Shown piece after piece: positions 8,318 to 17,422 of a stretch of 64,000 bases of DNA. Positions within the stretch are counted from its first letter, which is position 1; the number at the start of each line of letters is the position of its first letter. Source of the DNA: an uncultured Clostridia bacterium (lineage in GTDB: Bacteria; Bacillota; Clostridia; Lachnospirales; CAG-274). Position numbers and translations under genes: made by a program. The DNA lies in assembly GCA_944384195.1 (NCBI GenBank), contig CALWSK010000002.1:186001-250000 (forward strand), written 5' to 3'. The notes beneath the pieces were generated by a model. It had not been told where the DNA came from. It saw only the letters and a list, made by a program, of their open reading frames with translations, and searched no databases.

Positions 8318-8346
8318 ATAATAATACAAGAAAAATAATTTGTAAA
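8318..8346 (-). promoter_or_regulatory. Antisense RNA promoter
   Basis: On the minus strand TTTACA (8341-8346) and TATTAT (8318-8323) are separated by 17 bp. It faces back into the toxin gene and nothing else lies between, so it probably drives the antisense RNA. Confidence 0.6.
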
Positions 8347-8419
8347 GATATATTATAGAAAAGTATAGGTTGACTATGTTTTTATTTTATTTATAAGAAA
8401 ACTAATAGTATTTTATGCA

Positions 8420-8448
8420 TTGAAAAAAGGAAAAATTTGCTATATAAT
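8420..8448 (+). promoter_or_regulatory. Promoter of the YobI-like gene
   Basis: TTGAAA (8420-8425), 17 bp, TATAAT (8443-8448). The transcript would begin near 8455. That makes the upstream TTG at 8457 almost leaderless and favours the TTG at 8493, which has an AGAGGTG site. Confidence 0.7.
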
Positions 8449-8492
8449 AAACATTATTGTCTAATAAAATAGAATTAATTAGAGGTGATGTT

Positions 8493-11048
8493 TTGAAAGA
8501 TAATACTAAGAATAATTTAAAAGATGATAGTAATAATGATATAGAGCAAGATACTAAAAAGAACAAATTTAATAAGCTTACTCCTGAATTTATAGATGTT
8601 AATTCGGGGTATAGTGAAGCCTTAGATTTTGCTTTAGCCGAAGATGATATAAGGAATATCGCTATATCGGGTATATATGCTTCGGGGAAAAGTACTGTTT
8701 GGAAAAGTTATGCAAAAGATCTTAAAAAAAATATTATAAGTGTAGCTTTAGGGGAGTATAAAAGCGAAAATAAGACAGAAGATAAAAATATTGAAAATGA
8801 AGATAGAATTGAAAAACAGATAATAAATCAAATTTTATTATAAATAAAGCAAGATTATATATATCTTACTAAATATAAATTTAAGAAAAATGTTGATAAT
8901 ATATCTATTTTAAAGAAGTCTTTAGGAATAGTTTTATTTATAATAGGACTTATTATATTATTTCTTAGAAAGGATATATTGGCATTAGAGATTTTTAAGA
9001 ATTTAGATAGAACTAAAAAAATATTTCTGTTGTTTTGGTATGTTATAGTTATGTTTTGGATTATGCTTAATTTCTTTTTTCAATTTTACAGAAAAGAAAA
9101 ATTTAAAATATCAAAGCTAAAAATAAGTGGAACAGAAGCGGAATTTAAAAGTAGTGAAGAAGATAAAGATGAAACTATTTTTGATAAGGATATTAAAGAA
9201 CTAGTTTATATTATAGCAAATTCGGGGACAGAAATTATTGTGTTTGAAGATTTAGATAGATATGATAATCCTAATATATTTATAAAACTAAGAGAATTAA
9301 ATTTTTTAGTTAATAAGTATAATGAAACAAATGGTATCAGACATACTGTTAAGTTTATTTATATGGTTAAAGATGGAATGTTTACACCTAAAGATAGGGT
9401 TAAATTTTTTGACTTTATAATTCCTATAATACCTTTTGTTGATTCTAATAATTCATCTGCAATCTTAACAAATCTATTAAAAAATTTTGGATATCAACTA
9501 GATGATGATATAATATTTAAAATTTCTCTTTATATAGATGATATGAGATTATTAAAAAATATAGTTAATGAGTTTAAGATTTACTATAATGTTGTTCTTA
9601 ATAAAAAGTTAGAAAACGAAGATGCGGATAAAATTAAAAAAGAAGAAAGATATAAAGAAGATATAAGTAAACTTTTTGCTCTTATAGTAGTAAAAAATGT
9701 TGTTCCTGATGAATTTGATAGTTTATTATTAGATGATGGATATATATATTATATTATGAATAATAAAAAAGAATATATAGAATTATATAAAAATTATATA
9801 AATGAGAGAATTAGTGAATTATTAAATAATTATAATATTTATAGCCATGAAAAATTAGTAGAATTACAATTAAATTTATATAATTCTAATTTAAAATCTA
9901 TTAAAGAAATTTTTGAAGAAATCCCAAATGATGAATTAGATAAGATATACAACAAGAATAAGCTTAAAAATAAAAAATATTTGAAACTCATTAAAATGCT
10001 TATATGTGAAGGATTTATAGATGAAACATATAGATATTACATAAGTATTTATCATAAAGGCGATTTAGGTAAAAATGATAAATTATATTTAAAAAACCTG
10101 TATTCTAATACAGAACAAGATATAAATTTAGAACTTGAAAATCCAGAAAAAATACTTAGTAAATTAGAAGATGATGATTTTAAAAGGTTTAATATTTTGA
10201 ATAAAAAATTATTTGAAATTTGCATTAAAAATTTAGATGATAATCGAAAAAAATTTATATATATGAGTGCTTTTTATGATAATAATTATATTAATAAACT
10301 TATAGAGATATTAAAATATTTAGAGAAAGATTTATTAAGAAAATATATTCAATTTTTATTATTAGATGTAATAAATTTATCTAATGATTATATTGCACCA
10401 TGTAATTTTATAGAAGATATATTAACAAATATTAAAAATAAGAAAGAAAATAAAAGTATGGAAGATATTGAAATCTATAATTATATTATATATATAATAT
10501 ATAGTTTAGAAATCACGAAAGAAAATTTTATAAATGTTCAAAGCATATTTAACCAATTTGTGTATGAACCTTATACTAATATATTTAAATATATTAAATC
10601 TAGAGAAGAAGAATTATTAATTTATAATAATTTAAAAGAAGAAGGATTTGTATTTAAATATTCATCGTCTTATTATGATGATGATAAGGAAAAATTGAAA
10701 AGTAGAATATCTGAAATGATAGATAAAGAATTATTTGGGCTAACAGAAGATAATTTATTATTTCTTATTACCAATAATTATGATGAATTAACTTTAAAAT
10801 TAATTTTAAAGAATAGAGTATTAATGCAAGATATAATTGAAAAAAATAATTTATTAAAAGAAATAAATGAAGATTTAGTAATTTACTTAGCTAATAGTGA
10901 AATTGATGAAGAAGAAATTGTTGAATTGATTAAAGCAAAGAATTTGAAAAACTCTATAGACAAAAGCAAAATAGATAAAAGCAAAACAAAGATATTAAAA
11001 TATCTAGAAGGGAGTGAAACTCCCGACATAATAGAAGAAACAGAATAA
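8493..11048 (+). pseudogene. YobI-like membrane P-loop NTPase, interrupted by one stop codon
   Basis: Two open segments (to 8843, and from 8844 on) lie in the same frame, separated only by TAA at 8841-8843 (codon 117). Translation through it runs continuously (ILL-stop-IKQDYIYLTKYKFKKN), as expected of one gene hit by a nonsense change; CAA to TAA is the simplest. The start is TTG 8493 with AGAGGTG 5 bp upstream. Walker A is GIYASGKST (~60-68). Two membrane helices follow the stop (ILFIIGLI type, ~9000-9085), then Walker B in IIVFEDLDRY. The remaining ~550 residues are helical and charged without a motif I know. KAP/YobI-type NTPases are membrane-associated, and a defence role has been suggested for relatives. 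The protein is probably inactive unless the stop is read through. Confidence 0.75.
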
Positions 11049-11051
11049 CAC

Positions 11052-11075
11052 GGCTACTATCAAGTAGCCTTTTTT
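11052..11075 (+). terminator. Rho-independent terminator after the YobI-like gene
   Basis: GGCTACT (11052-11058) and AGTAGCC (11063-11069) form a 7-bp stem with a 4-nt loop followed by six T residues. Confidence 0.85.
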
Positions 11076-11080
11076 GTTAG

Positions 11081-11109
11081 GCATAAAAATAAACAAGCCT
11101 TAATATACT
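11081..11109 (+). promoter_or_regulatory. Possible sigma-E-type promoter for yabP
   Basis: GCATAAA (11081-11087) and AATATACT (11102-11109), 14 bp apart, match 5 of 7 and 6 of 8 positions of the Bacillus sigma-E consensus as I remember it. This fits mother-cell expression of yabPQ but the match is weak. Confidence 0.3.
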
Positions 11110-11137
11110 TTAATATAAAAAATATATGGAGGTTATT

Positions 11138-11419
11138 ATGATAGAAGATAAAAAAAATAAGCATAATATAATAATTTTAGATAGAAGCAATATAAAGATA
11201 ACAGGAATTTTAGATGTTATATCTTTTGATGAAGAAATAGTAGTAGCAGAAACAGAGCTAGGAGTTTTAGTGTTAAAGGGAATAAATTTTCATTTAAATA
11301 AACTAACTTTGGATAATGGAGATTTAGAAATAGAAGGGGAAATTTATAGTCTAGTATATGAAGATAAAAATACATATGGAAAAACAGCAGGTGGGCTTCT
11401 TAGCAAAATATTTAAATAA
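11138..11419 (+). CDS. yabP: Sporulation protein YabP
   Basis: YabP is a small protein made during spore formation; in Bacillus the yabPQ operon is needed for cortex assembly. The start is ATG 11138, because GGAGG (11128-11132) is 5 bp upstream and would lie inside the gene if the ATG at 11126 were used. The 93-residue product shows the family pattern of short beta segments (RSNIKITGILDVISFDEEIV, LGVLVLKGINFHLNKL, LEIEGEIYSLVYEDK). It sits 11 bp before yabQ, the conserved order. Confidence 0.88.
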   Translation: MIEDKKNKHNIIILDRSNIKITGILDVISFDEEIVVAETELGVLVLKGINFHLNKLTLDNGDLEIEGEIYSLVYEDKNTYGKTAGGLLSKIFK

Positions 11420-11430
11420 GAGGTGATATA

Positions 11431-11862
11431 ATGATTTTATCTATCTCTTTTCAGTTTGAGCTTTTTATTACGGCTTTATTTATAGGCTTTTTTTTAGGTT
11501 TATGCTATGATTTTTTAAGGATAATTCGTATATACTTTACACATAATAATGTAGCAATAGGTGTAGAAGATATTGTATATTGGAGCTTTATGTCTGTTAT
11601 AATATTTATGATAATATTGTATCAGAATAATGGAGAAATAAGAATATTCTTTATATTAACAATGCTTTTAGGTATGTTATTATATAGAATAAGCATAAGT
11701 AATATAGTAATAAAACTAATAAATAATATTATAAAATTAGTTATTAAAATAGTTAAAATTTTATATGCTCCTATAAAGATGATAATACGTCCTATTAAAG
11801 CTTTATTTATAGAATTTTGTAAAAATATAAGAGTAAAAGTAAGAAATAAAATAAAAAAATAG
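11431..11862 (+). CDS. yabQ: Spore cortex biosynthesis protein YabQ
   Basis: YabQ is a membrane protein of the outer forespore membrane required for cortex formation in Bacillus. The 143-residue product has four or so hydrophobic segments and the typical N-terminus (FQFELFITALFIGFFLGL-YD) with VYWSFMSVIIF next, then a basic C-terminal tail. It is shorter than the ~210-residue Bacillus protein because the C-terminal extension is missing. AGAGGTGAT precedes the ATG. Confidence 0.88.
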   Translation: MILSISFQFELFITALFIGFFLGLCYDFLRIIRIYFTHNNVAIGVEDIVYWSFMSVIIFMIILYQNNGEIRIFFILTMLLGMLLYRISISNIVIKLINNIIKLVIKIVKILYAPIKMIIRPIKALFIEFCKNIRVKVRNKIKK

Positions 11863-11925
11863 ATTGATTTTACATAAAAGCCTATGCTAATATATAAATA
11901 TATATTAAGCAAAGGTGGATTACAT

Positions 11926-12207
11926 ATGAAAAAGACTACTTCTAGATTTAATAAGCTTTATATATTGCTTATGTTAGTTTGTATTGTTGGTTTTTCTATA
12001 TACATAGTTTATAAATATCAAATACTAACAGAATATAATGATAAAATATTACAAATAAATAAAGAAATTGAGCTAGAAAATAAGAAAAGTAAAGAGCTTG
12101 AAAATCAAGCAGAATATAAAAATAGTCCTGAAAATATAGAAAAAATAGCAAGGGATAAGCTTGGTATGGTTAAAAGTGATGAAATAATTTTTTATGACGA
12201 AAATTAG
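11926..12207 (+). CDS. divIC: Septum formation initiator DivIC/FtsL family
   Basis: DivIC is a bitopic division protein that joins FtsL and DivIB at the septum. The 93-residue product has a short basic N-terminus, one membrane helix (~11-30), a coiled coil (~35-63, ILQINKEIELENKKSKELE) and the characteristic end PENIEKIARDKLGMVKSDE. The start is at 11926 with AAAGGTGG (11911-11918) 7 bp upstream; the earlier ATG at 11884 lacks a site. Its place after yabPQ matches the common Firmicute order. Confidence 0.88.
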   Translation: MKKTTSRFNKLYILLMLVCIVGFSIYIVYKYQILTEYNDKILQINKEIELENKKSKELENQAEYKNSPENIEKIARDKLGMVKSDEIIFYDEN

Positions 12208-12238
12208 TAATATAACATATAAAAGGCTAATATTAGTC

Positions 12239-12271
12239 AGAGATTGTAGAAAAAAACTACAATCTCTTTTT
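12239..12271 (+). terminator. Rho-independent terminator after divIC
   Basis: An 11-bp stem, AGAGATTGTAG (12239-12249) with CTACAATCTCT (12257-12267), has an A7 loop and a T-run. It separates divIC from the convergent tmcAL. Confidence 0.85.
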
Positions 12272-12273
12272 AA

Positions 12274-13467
12274 TTATATCATAATCATAGGCATAGAATA
12301 TTCATATTTAGGGTTTTTATTTTGAAAGATATAATAAATATCAGATGCTAGTATTTCTTTTTCTAGAAAATATAGAGCGTTTTTATCTAATATTTTTTTT
12401 GCATTTTTAAGGTTTGTAACAACTGGAACTTTAGAATTTTTTATAAGAGTTGATAGAATATCTGAAGAAGATTTTTTAAAGCCTAAAACACGTATATAGG
12501 GGTTTAAATTTTGTTTTAGATATTCTTGTTCTTGTTTTGTTATGTCAAGCAAGATATGTAAAAGGCAACGTTGTAATCTAGTATGGGCATATCTTTTGGA
12601 TTTTAAGCTCTCAAGAAGAGAATTTATATCTTTAAAATTTGCGTTTGAGATAATTTTATTTTCTAGTCCTTCTCCTATATCTGCTATATTTTTTAGCTTA
12701 TCTAAGGAAGAAGTCCTTATTATATATGAAAGTATAGAGCTATAATTATCTAAGCTATTCATATTTGAAAGATTGTCAGAAAATATAGGATAGCAGTTTT
12801 TAGGGATAGCTTTTTCTATAGAAGATAAATCTTTATTTTTTAAAGCTAGGCGTATAGCAGTAGCAGATGCTATATCTTCTTTTATATCCTCTGAATGAAA
12901 GCTAGCTTTTTCTCTTAATATAGTATAGGGCTTTATATTGCTTTTTAGCTTATGTATAGCTTTTATATATTCTAGAGCTAAAATATTATTAGGAGATTTT
13001 AAAAAGCTTAAATCTTGGCTTAATATATACTCTAGGGCTTTTAATCTAGCAGATGCAAAGGAAAGTCCTTCATCTAAAAAATTATTAAGCATTATATTAA
13101 ATTCTTTAGGCTCTTTTGTTAGTATAGAGCTTGCCTTAAAAAATGTATCTAAATTTCCTTCTTCGCTTCCGAAGCAAAGCTTAGATACTATATTTGTTTT
13201 ATTTAAAATATCTACACTTCCCAAAGAAAATAGCTCGGCAGAAGAAGTAGCAAAGATAAGGGGAAGCTCTAAAACTATATCAGCACCATTTAAAAGAGCC
13301 ATTTTTGTCCTTGCATATTTATCAAAGATAGCTACTTCTCCACGTTGTGTAAAGTTTCCGCTCATTACAACTATACAATAGGAAGAATTAGTTTTTAATT
13401 TTGATTTTTCTATATGGAGTTTATGTCCATTATGAAAAGGATTATATTCTGTTATAATTCCTAGCAA
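12274..13467 (-). CDS. tmcAL: tRNA(Met) cytidine acetate ligase
   Basis: TmcAL (formerly YlbM) uses acetate and ATP to make N4-acetylcytidine at the wobble position of elongator tRNA-Met. The 397-residue protein begins with the nucleotidyltransferase signature GIITEYNPFHNGHKLHI (HxGH), followed by VVMSGNFTQRGEVAIFDKYART and the GADIVLELP motif. Length is typical. It is transcribed alone, back to back with nrdA. Confidence 0.93.
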   Translation of the reverse strand: MLGIITEYNPFHNGHKLHIEKSKLKTNSSYCIVVMSGNFTQRGEVAIFDKYARTKMALLNGADIVLELPLIFATSSAELFSLGSVDILNKTNIVSKLCFGSEEGNLDTFFKASSILTKEPKEFNIMLNNFLDEGLSFASARLKALEYILSQDLSFLKSPNNILALEYIKAIHKLKSNIKPYTILREKASFHSEDIKEDIASATAIRLALKNKDLSSIEKAIPKNCYPIFSDNLSNMNSLDNYSSILSYIIRTSSLDKLKNIADIGEGLENKIISNANFKDINSLLESLKSKRYAHTRLQRCLLHILLDITKQEQEYLKQNLNPYIRVLGFKKSSSDILSTLIKNSKVPVVTNLKNAKKILDKNALYFLEKEILASDIYYIFQNKNPKYEYSMPMIMI

Positions 13468-13615
13468 AAAATCACCACCTTTATTTTTTATATCAATTAT
13501 AATATAAAAATAAATAAAATAAAATATAAATATGTTTAAATAACTAAACTTAAAAAAATAAGCTTATAAAATTTTAAGAAAAAATAATTAAAAATTGTTA
13601 AAATAATATAAAAAA

Positions 13616-13665
13616 ACACAATATATACATATTTTATTGAAGAGATAAACTATATATGGTAAAAT
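13616..13665 (+). promoter_or_regulatory. nrdAB promoter with two NrdR-like boxes
   Basis: TTGAAG (13637-13642), 17 bp, then an extended -10 (TGG then TAAAAT, 13660-13665). Two 16-bp elements, 13616-13631 (ACACAATATATACATA) and 13647-13662 (AAACTATATATGGTAA), resemble the NrdR box and are exactly 31 bp apart, the paired spacing usual for NrdR. One sits upstream of the -35, the other in the spacer and -10, a good position for repression. The boxes are imperfect, so the assignment is inference. Confidence 0.6.
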
Positions 13666-13700
13666 ATAGACTAGTTTTAAAAATTAAAGGAGTTTTACTT

Positions 13701-15977
13701 ATGGAAATACATATTAAAAAGAGAGATGGTAGTTTAGAACAACTTTCTGTAGATAAGACAAAAAAGGTTATAGCTTTTGCTTGTGAAGGTATAGAGGGGT
13801 GTTGTGCACAGGAGCTAGAGCTTGATGCAAAGCTACAATTTAGAGATGGAATGAGCACTAAAGAAATCCAAAAAACTCTTATACAAACTGCTATAGAAAA
13901 GGTGATATCCACAGAAGATGATGGATATGGCAATATGGTAAAAAAACCAAATTCTAACTGGCAATATGTAGCAGCAAGACTTCTTATATATGATTTATAT
14001 AAAGAAGCAGGAATAAATAGAAAATATAGTCATTTTGGATATGGAGATTTTTATTCTTTAGTTAAAGATTTAGTAGATAAAAAATTATATGGAGAGTATA
14101 TCTTAGAAAATTATACACAAGAGGAAATAAAAGAGCTTGGAGAATATATAAAAAGCGATAGAGATTATTTATTTAACTATGATGGATTAAATCTTTTAGC
14201 TAAAAGATATCTAGTAAAAGGGGCAGACGGCGAAGTATTAGAGCTTCCGCAAGAGCGTTTTCTTATAATAGCTATGCACCTTGCTATACCAGAGAAGGAA
14301 AACAAAGTAGAATATGCTAAAAAGTTTTATGACTTAATGAGTAAGCTTAAGATGACAGTAGCAACGCCTACTCTTGCAAATTCTGGAACACCTTTTTATC
14401 AGCTTAGTAGTTGTTTTATATCTACTGTTGGCGATAATCTTTGGTCTATATATGATGTAAATCAAAAGTTTGCTCAGGTATCAAAACATGGAGGAGCTTT
14501 AGGTATATATATAGGTAAAGTTAGGGCGTTAAATAGTGAGATAAGAGGTAATAAAAATTCATCTGGAGGAATTATTCCTTGGATAAGACTATATAATGAT
14601 ACGGCAGTTGCAGTAGACCAGTTAGGAAGAAGAAAAGGGAGTGCTTCTGTTACTTTAGATATATGGCATAAAGATTTATATGACTTTTTAGATTTAAAAA
14701 CAAATAATGGAGATGACAGAAGAAAAGCACACGATATTTTCCCAGCAGTTAGCATTCCAGATTTATTTATGGAAAGATTAGAAAAAAGAGAAAACTGGAG
14801 TTTATTTGACCCATACCAAGTAAAAAAAGTTATGGGCTATTATCTTGAAGATTATTTTGATGATGATGATAAAGAATTTACAAAAAGGTATCTAGAATGT
14901 GAAAATAATAAAGAGCTAGAGAGAATAGAAACAACTTGTCTTGATATAATGAAAAAAATACTAAAAAGTGCTGTGGAAACGGGAACACCTTTTGTTTTCT
15001 TTAGAGATATAGTAAATAGAGCAAATCCTAATAAGCATAAGGGTATGATATATTCTTCTAATCTTTGCCACGAGATAGCCCAAAATATGAGCGAGAGCCA
15101 TTTTATAGAAGAAACTAATGAAGATAACACTATAACTACTAAGATATTATCAGGCGATATGGTTACTTGTAACTTAAACTCTGTAAATCTTGGTAAGGTT
15201 AGCAAAGAAGAGCTTAAAGAATGTATTCCTCTTCAAATAAGAATGCTCGATAATGTTATAAGTCTTAATGAACTTCCAGTATCAGAAGCTAGGATAACTA
15301 GTGATAAATATAGAGCTATAGGGCTTGGGACTAGCGGATATCATCATTATCTTGTAAATAATAAGATAATTTGGGAGAGCGAAGAGCATATAAAAGAAGC
15401 AGATGAACTATTTGAAGAAATAGCATATAATGCTATAAAAGCTTCTATGGAGCTTGCAAAAGAAAAAGGGGCTTATCCAGCTTTTGAAGGTTCACAGTGG
15501 CAAACTGGAGAATATTTTGAGAAAAGAGGTTATAACTCTAAAAGATGGCTAGAACTAAAAGAAGATGTTAAAAAATATGGTATCAGAAATGGATATATTA
15601 TGGCAGTAGCTCCTACAGGTAGCACTTCTAATATAGCAAATACTACTGCTGGTATAGACCCTATATTTAAAAAATTCTTTGTGGAAGAGAAAAAGGGAAT
15701 ATATATGCCAAAGACTGCTCCAGACCTTACAGATAATAATTTTTGGTATTATAAAGAAGCCCATAATATAGATCAAGACTGGAGCATCAGAGCTTGTGGA
15801 GTTAGACAAAGACACGTTGACCAAGCACAATCTTTTAATTTATATATAACACCAGATTTAAAAGCAAAAGATATTTTAGATATGTATATAAAATGCTGGA
15901 AAGAGGGCATCAAGACTATATATTATGTAAGAAATAAATCTTTAGAGATGGATGAATGTACTAGTTGTTCAAGTTAG
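13701..15977 (+). CDS. nrdA: Ribonucleoside-diphosphate reductase alpha subunit, class Ia
   Basis: NrdA holds the active site that reduces ribonucleotides to deoxyribonucleotides. The start at 13701 has AAAGGAG at 13686-13692. The 758-residue protein opens with an ATP-cone (KRDGSLEQLSVDKTKKVI). The catalytic core shows TPTLANSGT, SSCFIS (redox Cys), SSNLCHEI (N-L-C-x-E active-site triad), NLNSVNLG and APTGSTSNIANTTAGIDP. The C-terminal CTSC pair is the shuttle that reloads the active site from thioredoxin. nrdB follows after 11 bp. Confidence 0.95.
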   Translation: MEIHIKKRDGSLEQLSVDKTKKVIAFACEGIEGCCAQELELDAKLQFRDGMSTKEIQKTLIQTAIEKVISTEDDGYGNMVKKPNSNWQYVAARLLIYDLYKEAGINRKYSHFGYGDFYSLVKDLVDKKLYGEYILENYTQEEIKELGEYIKSDRDYLFNYDGLNLLAKRYLVKGADGEVLELPQERFLIIAMHLAIPEKENKVEYAKKFYDLMSKLKMTVATPTLANSGTPFYQLSSCFISTVGDNLWSIYDVNQKFAQVSKHGGALGIYIGKVRALNSEIRGNKNSSGGIIPWIRLYNDTAVAVDQLGRRKGSASVTLDIWHKDLYDFLDLKTNNGDDRRKAHDIFPAVSIPDLFMERLEKRENWSLFDPYQVKKVMGYYLEDYFDDDDKEFTKRYLECENNKELERIETTCLDIMKKILKSAVETGTPFVFFRDIVNRANPNKHKGMIYSSNLCHEIAQNMSESHFIEETNEDNTITTKILSGDMVTCNLNSVNLGKVSKEELKECIPLQIRMLDNVISLNELPVSEARITSDKYRAIGLGTSGYHHYLVNNKIIWESEEHIKEADELFEEIAYNAIKASMELAKEKGAYPAFEGSQWQTGEYFEKRGYNSKRWLELKEDVKKYGIRNGYIMAVAPTGSTSNIANTTAGIDPIFKKFFVEEKKGIYMPKTAPDLTDNNFWYYKEAHNIDQDWSIRACGVRQRHVDQAQSFNLYITPDLKAKDILDMYIKCWKEGIKTIYYVRNKSLEMDECTSCSS

Positions 15978-15988
15978 GAGTGGATTAT

Positions 15989-17017
15989 ATGTTAAAGAAA
16001 AAAATATTTAATGCAGACGGTGTTCGTGGCACTGTAAGTATGATAGAAGGAAACACAACAAATCTTAGAGAATGGAACAGAATAAAATATGACTGGGCTA
16101 CTAATATGTATAGGACTATGCTAAATAACTTTTGGATACCAGAAGAGATAGCTCTAAATGAAGATGTAAAGCAATTTCCTTATCTTACAGATGGTGAGAG
16201 AAACGCCTTTGATAAGATAATATCTTTTTTAAATTTTTTAGATTCTATACAAAGCGAAAACTTGCCTAATCTATCTAGGTATATAACGGCTTCAGAAGTT
16301 TCATCTCTTCTAAATATTCAGGCTTTTCAAGAAGAAATACACGCTCAAAGCTATTCTTACATATTAGATACAGTTACAAACCCTATAACAAGGGATAAAA
16401 TATATGATATGTGGAGAGAAGACGAGCATCTTTTAAAAAGAAATAAATTTATAGCTAGCATATATGAAGACTTTAATATAGATGCTACAGAAAAAAACTT
16501 TATAAGAGTGGTTATGGCAAACTATATCTTAGAGGGGATATATTTCTATTCTGGATTTAGCTTTTTCTATACATTAGCAAGACAAGGAAAAATGACTGCT
16601 ACTAGCACAATATTTAAGTATATAAATAGAGATGAAATAACACACCTTGTTATCTTCCAAAATATAATAAAAGAGCTAAGAGCAGAAAAACCAGAGCTTT
16701 TTACAAAAGAGCTTGAAGAAGAGCTTATAGATATGATGAAAACTGGGGTAGAACACGAGATAAAATGGGGGCAATATGTTACTAATAATGAAATACTTGG
16801 CATAAATAATGAGCTTATAGACAGATATATAAAATATTTATCAAATCTTAGATTAAAGGCTATAGGGCTTAAGGAAATATATCCAGAAATAACAGAAAAT
16901 CCTATGGCTTGGATAGAGAGTTTTTCTAAGATAAATAATACTAAAACAGACTTCTTTGAAGCTAAGGTTGTAAACTATACAAAAGCGGCAGTATTTGATT
17001 TTGATAGCTTAGAATAA
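15989..17017 (+). CDS. nrdB: Ribonucleoside-diphosphate reductase beta subunit, class Ia
   Basis: NrdB is the ferritin-like subunit that stores the tyrosyl radical beside a di-iron site. The start is ATG 15989 with GGAG upstream, not the earlier ATG at 15965 inside nrdA. Ligand motifs are complete: LDSIQSENL (Asp), EEIHAQSY (Glu, His and radical Tyr in E-x-x-H-x-x-x-Y spacing) and DEITHLVIFQ (Glu/His). The conserved tyrosine makes this the O2-dependent class Ia type. That is notable if the host is a strict anaerobe. Confidence 0.94.
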   Translation: MLKKKIFNADGVRGTVSMIEGNTTNLREWNRIKYDWATNMYRTMLNNFWIPEEIALNEDVKQFPYLTDGERNAFDKIISFLNFLDSIQSENLPNLSRYITASEVSSLLNIQAFQEEIHAQSYSYILDTVTNPITRDKIYDMWREDEHLLKRNKFIASIYEDFNIDATEKNFIRVVMANYILEGIYFYSGFSFFYTLARQGKMTATSTIFKYINRDEITHLVIFQNIIKELRAEKPELFTKELEEELIDMMKTGVEHEIKWGQYVTNNEILGINNELIDRYIKYLSNLRLKAIGLKEIYPEITENPMAWIESFSKINNTKTDFFEAKVVNYTKAAVFDFDSLE

Positions 17018-17147
17018 TAAAAAAGATAGTTAATATATTATTAAAAGTAATAGCCAAAAATTTTAATAGATTTGTTTAATATTTTTTATACTTTTACTTA
17101 TTTGGTATTATTTTATAAAAAAATTATACAAATATTAAATTAGGTGG

Positions 17148-17176
17148 TTGACTATTTAAAAAATATTGTGTATAAT
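17148..17176 (+). promoter_or_regulatory. rpsU promoter
   Basis: TTGACT (17148-17153), 17 bp, TATAAT (17171-17176). The short leader contains an 8-bp hairpin (GTTGCATT with AATGTAAC) just before the ribosome site. Confidence 0.8.
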
Positions 17177-17225
17177 TTTGTAGTGCATGTTGCATTTAAA
17201 ATGTAACTGGAGGGAGGGAATGCAA

Positions 17226-17402
17226 ATGTCAGAAATCAGAGTTAAAGAAAATGAATCTTTAGATAGCGCTCTTCGTAGATTTAAAAGAAGCTGTGCTAAA
17301 GCCGGAATTATGGGTGAGGTTCGTAAAAGAGAAGCTTACGATAAACCTAGCGTTAAACGTAAGAAAAAGTCTGAAGCTGCTAGAAAACGTAAATTTAACT
17401 AA
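17226..17402 (+). CDS. rpsU: 30S ribosomal protein S21
   Basis: S21 is a small basic protein of the 30S subunit. Starting at 17226 gives the standard 58 residues ([20 protein letters not shown], then a K/R-rich tail ending RKRKFN), with GGAGGGAGG upstream. An ATG at 17220 would add two residues. Codon use (CGT, GCT, ATC) is unlike the surrounding ATA/AGA-rich genes, as expected for a highly expressed ribosomal gene. yqeY follows, a conserved pairing. Confidence 0.96.
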   Translation: MSEIRVKENESLDSALRRFKRSCAKAGIMGEVRKREAYDKPSVKRKKKSEAARKRKFN

Positions 17403-17422
17403 TAATAAAAGGGATGATGTGT

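Noticed and set aside
11622-11912. A 96-codon hydrophobic ORF antisense to yabQ
   Set aside because: It mirrors the hydrophobic, ATA-rich yabQ sequence. yabQ is a recognised gene with a ribosome site on the other strand.
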